Assembly: GCA_002084505.1 (NCBI GenBank)
Contig: NBLK01000026.1
Span: 1-20,196 of the forward strand
Source of the DNA: Rickettsiaceae bacterium 4572_127
GTDB lineage: Bacteria > Pseudomonadota > Alphaproteobacteria > Rs-D84 > NBLK01
DNA: 20,196 nucleotides
Reading direction: 5' to 3'
This document shows, piece after piece, positions 13,771 through 20,196 of this stretch (the stretch's first letter is position 1; each line of letters starts with the position of its first letter). Below the pieces are notes generated by a model. The model saw only the letters and a program-made list of their open reading frames with translations, did not search any database and had not been told where the DNA came from. Made by a program: the position numbers and the translations under genes.

Positions 13771-14808
13771 ATGTTAAACAAAATAAAAAGTTGTAAGACG
13801 ATTGAGGAGCTGGAAGCTGTTCGGATATCGTTGTTAGGGAAAAAAGGAATTTTGACTCAAAAAATGAAAGAACTGGGACAGCTAGCACCAGAAGAAAGAA
13901 AATCCGCGGGGCAAAAACTGAATGTAGAAAAGCAAGCTGTGGCGATTGCTATTGAAGATAAAAAAACTGAACTTTCGCTAGTGGAAATGAATAAAAAACT
14001 CGCGACAGAAAAATTAGATTTAACTCTTCCTGTTAATCAAGGTCCAAAACGAGGCACGCTTCATCCTATGACTCATGTGATGATGGAGATTGCGACTATT
14101 TTTTCTAACATGGGATTTGAAATGGCAGAAGGACCGGACATTGACGATACTTGGCATAATTTTGATGCCCTAAATATCCCTGAACATCATCCTGCGAGAG
14201 AGCGAAATGCTAGTTTCTTTTTGAAGAGTAGTGAAAATATGTTGCGGACGGAAACCTCTACTATTCAGATTCGTAAGATGCAAAAAGACGGCGCACCAGT
14301 GAAGATTTTTGCTCCGGGTCGAGCTTATCGTTATGACTTAGACGCAACACATGTTCCTATGTTTCACCAATGCGAAGGGCTTGTTATTGGTAAGAATATA
14401 ACTTTAGCTAATGTAATGGGTGCGATGCATGATTTTCTAGAATCTTTCTTAGGAATTAAAGACATTCCCATGAGGTGTCGTCAGCATTTTTTCCCTTTTG
14501 TTGAGCCTGCTTTTGAAGTTGATGTTAAATATAAAGAGGTTGATGGTCGTTGGATAATTGGAAAAGATGGAGACAAATGGACCGAGGTTTTTCCTGCTGG
14601 AATGGTTCATCCTAATGTTTTGAAAAACTGCGGAATCGATCCTAATGAGTATCAAGGATTTGCTTTTGGGTTTGGAGTTGAGCGAGCTTTAATGATTAAA
14701 TATGGAATCTCAGATATGAGAAAATTATTTGAAGGAGATGTTAGATGGTTGCAACACTATGGCTTCCCAGCGACTAATACCCCATCCCGAGCAGAAGGAT
14801 TGAGTTAA
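13771..14808 (+). CDS. pheS: Phenylalanine-tRNA ligase alpha subunit
   Basis: A protein of 345 residues, normal length. It charges tRNA-Phe as an alpha2-beta2 enzyme with PheT. It has the N-terminal coiled region (LGKKGILTQKMKELGQLAPE), the class II core motif HPMTHVMMEIATIFSNMGFE, the motif 2 region GRAYRYDLDATHVPMFHQCE and motif 3 GFAFGFGVERALMIKYGI. The ending VRWLQHYGF...GLS is the alphaproteobacterial form. The start at 13771 has GGAGG six bases before it and begins the conserved N-helix. The frame extended to 13753 would lack this. The stop overlaps the ATG of the Fic gene by one base, so PheT is not next as usual. Confidence 0.96.
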   Translation: MLNKIKSCKTIEELEAVRISLLGKKGILTQKMKELGQLAPEERKSAGQKLNVEKQAVAIAIEDKKTELSLVEMNKKLATEKLDLTLPVNQGPKRGTLHPMTHVMMEIATIFSNMGFEMAEGPDIDDTWHNFDALNIPEHHPARERNASFFLKSSENMLRTETSTIQIRKMQKDGAPVKIFAPGRAYRYDLDATHVPMFHQCEGLVIGKNITLANVMGAMHDFLESFLGIKDIPMRCRQHFFPFVEPAFEVDVKYKEVDGRWIIGKDGDKWTEVFPAGMVHPNVLKNCGIDPNEYQGFAFGFGVERALMIKYGISDMRKLFEGDVRWLQHYGFPATNTPSRAEGLS

Positions 14809-15554
14809 TGATAAAACCACCATACAGAATCACTTCAAAGGTCTTGAACTTAGTTGCTAAAATAACTGAGGAATTAGTGCATATAGAAAATAATTTAGAC
14901 AAAAGAATCTCGCCTAAATTACGAAAAACAAATCGCATAAAAACACTAATTGGGACACTCGAAATAGAAGACATTTTTGTAGAAAAAGACAAAATAACAG
15001 CTATTTTAGATGGAAAAAAAGTTGTTGGAATCGCCGACGAAATTAAAGAAGCTAGCGGTGTGATTGATGCATATAAAAACTTAGAAAAATATAATTTGTA
15101 TTCCGTCGCCGACTTGTTGAAATCTCACAAAGATTTAATGGGACGAGTTTTAAATTCAGCTGGAAATTTTAGAACCGTAAATGTTAAGGTTGCAAAACAC
15201 ATCGCTCCGCCATACGATAGGGTTCAAAATCTAGTGAAAAATTTGTTTGATTGGCTGAAAATGAGCGACGAACATCCTCTAATAAAAAGCAGTATTTTGC
15301 ATTTTGAACTAGAATTTATACATCCATTTAGTGATGGAAATGGGCGGATTGGTCGGCTGTGGCAAAGTCTAATTTTGTATAATTGGAAGAATGTTTTTCA
15401 ATTTATTCCTGTGGAAAACATGATTAGAAAACGACAGCAGGCATATTATGATGCTCTTGAAAAAAGTGGGAAAATTGGAGAAAGCACCCCATTCATAGAG
15501 TATATGCTTGATGCTATTTTAGAAAGTATTGTTGAAGTAAAGGAGAAAAAATGA
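14808..15554 (+). CDS. Fic-domain protein (probable AMP transferase)
   Basis: A protein of 248 residues. The Fic core motif HPFSDGNGRIGR is complete at 172-183 (His172, Asp176, Asn178, Arg180, Arg183), so AMP transfer from ATP to a Tyr, Ser or Thr of a target protein is likely. The N-terminal part TLEIEDIFVEKDKITAILDG (residues 50-69) corresponds to the auto-inhibitory helix of class II Fic proteins, normally S/T-x-x-x-E-G/N. Here it reads Thr50...Glu54-Asp55, keeping the inhibitory Glu but changing the next residue to Asp. There is no signal peptide. It starts on the last base of pheS and overlaps the following GNAT gene by four bases. Whether it is a housekeeping modifier, a toxin or an effector is not evident. 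Confidence 0.9.
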   Translation: MIKPPYRITSKVLNLVAKITEELVHIENNLDKRISPKLRKTNRIKTLIGTLEIEDIFVEKDKITAILDGKKVVGIADEIKEASGVIDAYKNLEKYNLYSVADLLKSHKDLMGRVLNSAGNFRTVNVKVAKHIAPPYDRVQNLVKNLFDWLKMSDEHPLIKSSILHFELEFIHPFSDGNGRIGRLWQSLILYNWKNVFQFIPVENMIRKRQQAYYDALEKSGKIGESTPFIEYMLDAILESIVEVKEKK

Positions 15555-16153
15555 AAAAATTTAGTGAAACATTAAAAGGCGAACGGATTGAATTACGATT
15601 GCTAAAACCTACTTTTGAAATAGCACAAATTACTTTTAATGAAGTAGATAAAAATAGAGACCACCTTTTACCTTGGATGGAATGGGCTAGCAAAAAAGAA
15701 ACTAAAACAGCAGAAGATACATTTAAGTATTTACTTGAAGTTAGTGAAAAAAGAAAAAAAGGAGAGCATTTTGATTATGGTATTTTTTGCAAAAATAAAT
15801 ACCTCGGAAATATTGGAATCTTTGATATTGATAAAAAGGAAAAGTCCTCAGAAAAAGGGGGATGGCTAAAAAAAGAGGCAACTGGAAAAGGGTATATGAC
15901 AGAAGCTGTAAACCTTTTACTGAAAGAAGCTTTTGAGAATGTTGGGTTAAATAGAGTCCAGAGTCGCATTGATGATAAAAATCTCAATTCTCAAAAAGCA
16001 ATCAAGCGACAAGGTTTTACTTATGAGGGAATACTTCGTGAGGCTAAATTTATTAAAAATGAAAATAGATGGGTTAATTTTATGATATTTTCAATTCTAA
16101 AATCAGAGTGGGACGAAAGAAAAAAAATAAACAACAAGCAGAAAAGAAATTAA
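15551..16153 (+). CDS. GNAT-family N-acetyltransferase, RimJ/RimL type (second paralogue)
   Basis: A protein of 200 residues, paralogous to the gene at 12743: KGERIELRLLKP, DYGIFCKNKYLGNIGI, the acetyl-CoA loop KKEATGKGYMTEAV and NLNSQKAIKRQGFTYEGILRE occur in the same order. AAAGGAG precedes its ATG, which overlaps the Fic stop (ATGA). The C-terminus is Lys/Asn-rich and extends beyond the first paralogue. The substrate is unknown. Its position after a Fic gene, and the first paralogue's position after the leader, suggest duplication around pheS. Confidence 0.87.
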   Translation: MKKFSETLKGERIELRLLKPTFEIAQITFNEVDKNRDHLLPWMEWASKKETKTAEDTFKYLLEVSEKRKKGEHFDYGIFCKNKYLGNIGIFDIDKKEKSSEKGGWLKKEATGKGYMTEAVNLLLKEAFENVGLNRVQSRIDDKNLNSQKAIKRQGFTYEGILREAKFIKNENRWVNFMIFSILKSEWDERKKINNKQKRN

Positions 16154-16166
16154 AAAGAGTGTAAAT

Positions 16167-16189
16167 AAAAATAACTTCTAGTTATTTTT
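16167..16189 (+). terminator. AT-rich hairpin with T-run after the second GNAT gene
   Basis: AAAAATAACT (16167-16176), TCT loop, AGTTATTTTT (16180-16189). The stem is weak but ends in T5. It may end the GNAT-NUDIX-pheS-Fic-GNAT transcript. pheT, 176 bases after that gene's stop, may then have its own promoter, which I cannot identify. Confidence 0.45.
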
Positions 16190-16329
16190 ATGATTTTGGT
16201 GGGGATTTTTTTGTTTCAAGTGGCGAGACCCGCAGTTTATGTTTTATAAATGAGGACACGTAGCTCACGAAGAAACGAAAGAATAGACCCAAAAGACACC
16301 TTTTTAGCAAAAGGAAAAAAGGAAGCACT

Positions 16330-18626
16330 ATGAAGTTTACATTAGACTGGTTAGGTGACCATTTGAAGACTGAAAAGTCAGCGGAAGAAATTGCGGATAA
16401 GTTGTCTGTAATTGGTTTAGAAGTTGAAGAACTAATCGATAAAAATGCTCCACTAAAACAATTTATAACGGCGAAAGTTTTATCAGCAGAACCACATCCA
16501 AATGCAGATAAATTACAAGTGCTAAGTGTTTCAACTGGAAGCGGAGAGCCATTACAAATCGTATGTGGAGCTCCAAATGCTCGCAAAGATTTAATTGGAG
16601 TTTTAGCTCGTTCAGGCGACACAATCCCTGCTTTTGGAGAAAAATTAAAAGACACTAAAATCCGCGGAACAGAAAGCCAAGGCATGATGTGCTCCTTTAA
16701 CGAGCTTGGATTATTGGGAGATTCTGATGGAATTATTGACTTACCATCAGACACAAAAATCGGAATTTCTGCCGACAAAATTTTAAAAGGCTCAGTATTT
16801 TTTGATGCAGAAGTAACTTCAAATCGTCCTGATTATTTAGGTGTAAGCGGGATCGCTCGTGACCTTGCATCCGCAGATATGGGAGAATTTATCGAAGACA
16901 AAATCGCTCCAATTGAAGGCACAATCGAATCACCTATCAAAATTAAATTAGACGAAAAAACGGCTTGTCCGCACTTTTCTGCAATCTATATTAAAGGCGT
17001 AAAAAACAAAGAAAGTCCAAAATGGTTGGCTGACAGATTGACGGAAATTGGTATTTCTCCAAAGTCATTTTTAGTGGATATTACTAACTACATTTTGATT
17101 GATTCCTGTCGTCCGAGTCATATTTTTGATGCTGATAAATTGACTGGAAATTTGCATATTCGTCTTGCAAAAAAAGGTGAAAAATTTACCGCGATTGCAG
17201 ACAAAAAAAACTATAAACTTTTAGGAGAAGAAACGGTCGTTGCAGACGAAAAACATATTGCATTGATTTCTGGAATTATGGGAGCAAATGAATCAGGTTG
17301 CGATGAAAATACTATCGATTCGAGCGGGGAGTTGATCCAAAAAGTGCAATTCCTGCTATAAATAAAATTACTAAAATGATTCTAGAAAATTGTGGTGGAG
17401 AAGCTTCAAAAACTATATCTGTTGGAAAAATTCCTGACGATAATAGAAAAATAAAATACGACTTAAAAACTTTTAAGAAAAAAATTGGGATAGAGATTTC
17501 TGGAAAGACAGCCACTGATATTTTAGAAAAATTGGGCTGTAAAGTTTCTCAAAATGAAAATGTTTTAACAATAATTCCGCCGTCATTTCGTGCTGATTTA
17601 GAATACGATTATGACATCACGGAGGAGTTGGTTCGGATCTATGGCTATGATAAAATTACTCCTATTTCGTTGCCAATTGATCCTGTTATCAAGCCTGTTT
17701 TATTACCTGAGCAAGTGCGAACTTTTAGACTAAAACGGTTAATGGCTTCGTTGGGATATGATGAAAATCTGAGCTGGTCTTTTGTTCATTCAAAGTTAGA
17801 AAAAATCATTGGGGCTGGAAATGCAGTGGAAATTGCTAATCCAATTACAGATCAACACGATGTTTTGCGGACGACGGTTTTGTCTTCGTTGTTGCCAGTT
17901 ATAGCAAATAATCATGCTCGCGATCAAATTGATTTATCTATTTTTGAAATTGCTCCTATTTTTTATAGCGACAAACCTGACGATCAAGAAGATGCTTTGT
18001 GTGGTGTTTTGACTGGGCGAACTGGCGAAAAATCTTGGGATAATTCTACGAAAGAATGCGATGTTTATGATGCTAAATTAGGAGCGATGAAAGTTCTTGC
18101 CGAGCTTGGATTAGACAAAAATATAAAAATTGAAGCACTAGAAATGCGACAAGGATTTCACCCACATCGTTTTGCCAGCTTGAAACTAGGTAAGGTTGAA
18201 ATTGGAAGATTTGGAGAAATTCATCCTGCCCTAGTTAAGAAATTAAAAATCAAAACACGGGTCTTTTTCTTTGAGTTGTTTTTAGGTAGAATTCCATTAA
18301 AAAAACAAAAATCAGTAGTAAAAAAAGCTGTTGAATTATCAAATTTACAGTCGATTAGACGGGATTTTTCATTTATTGTTGATGAAAATATGCTAGCTAA
18401 TGACCTTTTGAAAACTGTAAAAAAATCCATTCCGCAGAAGGTTTTTGAAGATATTATTTTGTTTGATGTGTATCAAGGAAAAGGAATTGAAGAGGGGAAA
18501 AAAGCAATTGCAATTACAGTTATTTTAAGCCCGCAAAAAACTACTTTTACTGATGCGGAAATTGAAAATATATCAAAAACAATAATTGATTCTGTTGAAA
18601 AAATTGGTGGAAAGTTGAGGGATTAA
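16330..18626 (+). pseudogene. pheT: Phenylalanine-tRNA ligase beta subunit, with internal deletion and frameshift
   Basis: Two frames together cover a PheT protein. The first (16330-17361) encodes the start, the tRNA-binding OB domain (AKVLSAEPHPNADKLQVLSV to GMMCSFNELGL) and most of B3/B4, and is faithful up to ISGIMGANESGCDEN. It then runs out of register and stops. The second frame is faithful from YRFERGVDP (17313) through B5, the catalytic-like core and the C-terminal anticodon-binding domain (NLQSIRRDFSF to the end at 18626). Other PheT proteins have about 29 residues (LEAAYF to the R...L.TDA block) between these points. Here only two bases remain, so roughly 85-88 bases are missing and the frame is lost. 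As the gene is essential, either a second copy exists, the cells are mixed, or the assembly is wrong. GGAAG precedes the ATG. Confidence 0.88.
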
Positions 18627-18639
18627 GACTAGTCTAGAT

Positions 18640-18686
18640 TACCCCGCCCCAAAACACTTTGCCCCTTCCACAAGGGGTGGGTGATA
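18640..18686. repeat. GC-rich palindrome, family B, third long copy
   Basis: TACCCCGCCCCAAAA at the left, then CACAAGGGGTGGGTGATA at the right, with a shorter and different centre than the copy at 9820. It lies between the convergent ends of pheT and the tRNA gene. Confidence 0.75.
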
Positions 18687-18708
18687 GTAAGAATAGTTTC
18701 TTAAAAAA

Positions 18709-18782
18709 TGGCTGGGAGACAGGGATTCGAACCCCAATTCAAGATACCAAAAACCTTTGTCCTACCATTAGACGATCTCCCA
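18709..18782 (-). tRNA. tRNA-Gln (anticodon UUG)
   Basis: Read on the minus strand: acceptor TGGGAGA pairs with TCTCCCA, followed by discriminator G and an encoded CCA. The anticodon stem AAGGT/ATCTT (one G-U pair) carries loop TTTTGGT, anticodon UUG. The T-arm loop GGTTCGAATCC is canonical. The length is 74 nt including CCA. The TGG... acceptor start and GG-TTTTTGGT sequence are typical of bacterial tRNA-Gln. Confidence 0.95.
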
Positions 18783-18958
18783 AAGAAATAATATACTTTA
18801 TAGCTATTGATGATTGCTTTTCTTAAATTATGCCTATTCGTTTGATTGTAATTTACACACTATATAAAAAATAAAAAACAAAATCAAGAAATAAAACTCA
18901 TTGCAAAGAGATTTTTTTATGTTATTTTATTATAGTATAACTAACAGGAGGAAAAAAA
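18783..18958. other. AT-rich spacer before pgi
   Basis: No gene is seen. TTGCAA at 18901-18906 could be a -35 for pgi, but the best -10 candidates lie at spacings outside the usual range (TATTTT at 16, TATTAT at 21), so the promoter is not placed. Confidence 0.35.
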
Positions 18959-20196
18959 ATGAAAAGCATTGCAAATCTAAAAAAGCATCAGATTTTTTTA
19001 TCTGATTCTCACTTAAAAACAATTTTGAAAGAATCAAAAACTAGAAATAAAGAATTTTCTTATAAAGAAAGTGATTTTTTCTTGGACTATTCCAAAACCC
19101 ATTTAGACAAAAAAGCTATTATGCTTCTAAATAAACTTGCTGAGGATCGTAAGGTTGAAGAAAAACTTAAAGACTTATTAAACGGTGAGCGAATGAACTA
19201 CACAGAAAACCGCCCTGCTTTGCATTTCGCTTGGCGAGCTTCTGCAAAGAATGATGTTCGTTCTGAGGGCAGGTCTGTTATGCCTGAGATTCTAGAAACT
19301 CGAAATAAGATGAAAAAAATCTGTGAAGATATTAGCTCAGGAAAAAAAGTCGGGGCTACTGGAAAACGATTTTTAGACATTGTTCACATTGGAATAGGTG
19401 GTTCTTTTTTGCCTGTAAAATCTCTTATAAATTCATTATCTAAATATAAAAAAGCAGGCATGGGAATTTACTTTATTGAAAATCTGGACGGCAAGGAATT
19501 AGACGAAGTAAAAACAAAACTCCAGCCCGAGACGACTCTTTTTGTTATTTCCACTAAAAGTTTTCGCACGAGAGAAACAATGCTAAATGCATCTTATATT
19601 AAAGAATGGATTGATGATAATATCGAAACAGGAGCTTACAGACAGCATATGATTTGCGCTACGGCGAATGTTAAAAATGCACATCAGTTTGGGATTTTAG
19701 AGGAAAATATATTGCCGTATAAGAACTGGGTTGGTGGACGATTTAACTCATTTTCTCCTGCATCAATTACCCTTCCTTTGTTATGCGGTTGGGAGTGCTA
19801 TGAGAGAATTTTGCAGGGTGGTGAAGCTATCGATTTAGTAGCAAAAAAAACGGCTATTACGGACTTTTTGCCGTATAAAATGGCTATGATTTCTGTCTGG
19901 TATAGAAACTTTTGGAATACAACTACGGAGGGGATTTTTCCTTACTCTAAGTCCTTAGGAGGGATTATAAAATTAATTCAAATGTTGTCTTATGAAAGCA
20001 ACGGAAAGCCCACGGAAAATTTAGGTTCTCCTTTTGTTTTTGGAGAGGTTGGCTCTGGCTGTGAACATTCTTTATTTCAAAAGTTCTTGCAGAATCCTGA
20101 GAAGACTTTGTCTACTTTTATCCTAGTAAAAAATGCTATGGAAAAAGGAAAAGAAGAAATGCAAAAAACTACGAATGCTCATGCAATTGGTTTTGC
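18959..20196 (+). CDS. pgi: Glucose-6-phosphate isomerase, 5' part (runs off the window)
   Basis: The first 412 residues of a protein that is usually about 500-550, so the end, including the catalytic Lys, lies beyond the window. It interconverts glucose-6-phosphate and fructose-6-phosphate in glycolysis. Visible motifs are GERMNYTENRPALH (76-89), IGIGGSF (144-150), the sugar-phosphate loop TKSFRTRET (199-207, usually SKTFTTxET), VGGR with Arg261, ESNGK with Glu346 (the catalytic base) and EHSLFQ with His370. The expected catalytic residues in this part are present. The GGSDLGP and SKTF signatures are altered, so it is a divergent member. A strong AGGAGG precedes the ATG. Presence of this gene distinguishes the organism from Rickettsia. 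Confidence 0.93.
   Translation, partial: MKSIANLKKHQIFLSDSHLKTILKESKTRNKEFSYKESDFFLDYSKTHLDKKAIMLLNKLAEDRKVEEKLKDLLNGERMNYTENRPALHFAWRASAKNDVRSEGRSVMPEILETRNKMKKICEDISSGKKVGATGKRFLDIVHIGIGGSFLPVKSLINSLSKYKKAGMGIYFIENLDGKELDEVKTKLQPETTLFVISTKSFRTRETMLNASYIKEWIDDNIETGAYRQHMICATANVKNAHQFGILEENILPYKNWVGGRFNSFSPASITLPLLCGWECYERILQGGEAIDLVAKKTAITDFLPYKMAMISVWYRNFWNTTTEGIFPYSKSLGGIIKLIQMLSYESNGKPTENLGSPFVFGEVGSGCEHSLFQKFLQNPEKTLSTFILVKNAMEKGKEEMQKTTNAHAIGF

Noticed and set aside
16188..16778. Minus-strand open frame of 196 codons
   Set aside because: Antisense to the well-conserved start of pheT, with no recognisable domain.
17302..17376. Programmed frameshift in pheT
   Set aside because: About 29 conserved residues are missing at the same point, so a ribosomal shift alone could not restore the protein; no slippery sequence is present.
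2930..18821. Shared 15-base sequence TTGATGATTGCTTTT at 2930 and 18807
   Set aside because: No extended similarity around it; a chance match of this length is plausible in 20 kb of AT-rich DNA.
1..20196. CRISPR arrays or prophage genes
   Set aside because: No regularly spaced direct repeats and no phage structural or integrase genes were seen.

Overview
The window is AT-rich bacterial DNA, most probably from a host-associated alphaproteobacterium. The ribosomal protein L28 and PheS sequences look alphaproteobacterial. The four-gene tandem array of VirB6/TrbL-like proteins is a layout otherwise known from Rickettsiales-type type IV secretion systems. A glucose-6-phosphate isomerase gene argues against Rickettsia itself. 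The order within the class cannot be settled from this sequence.

Layout. Positions 1-93 hold the last 30 codons of an IS30-type transposase on the plus strand. It runs into a minus-strand mutS that stops after about 470 genuine residues, so mutS was interrupted by the insertion. Next come a small outer-membrane beta-barrel gene (minus, 2129-1572) with a clear terminator, and a strong plus-strand promoter driving a 178-nt structured RNA that ends in its own terminator, only 20 nt before an XRE-type regulator gene (2459-2791). A repeat-rich spacer leads to four consecutive VirB6/TrbL-like membrane proteins (3291-9789) in two overlapping pairs. The first pair is joined across a ten-G tract. One extra G would fuse the two proteins in frame through a Gly-Gly-Gly-Gly-Ser junction.

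xth (10136-10900) follows, set between GC-rich palindromic repeats. Then comes a translation block: rpmB, a previously untracked 42-codon membrane peptide gene, rpmI and rplT. A second terminator-bearing leader (about 12645-12726) precedes GNAT - NUDIX - pheS - Fic - GNAT, whose genes abut or overlap, and then pheT. The usual rpmI-rplT-pheS-pheT neighbourhood is thus interrupted by four accessory genes. pheT itself is broken: about 29 residues are missing and the frame shifts near 17312. The window closes with a minus-strand tRNA-Gln(UUG) and the 5' part of pgi.

How the parts may work together (inference): loss of MutS would be expected to raise slippage at homopolymers, so the ten-G tract between the first two secretion genes could act as a contingency switch. 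The two structured leaders, the leaderless-looking promoters and the interspersed palindromes suggest much of the regulation here acts at RNA level.
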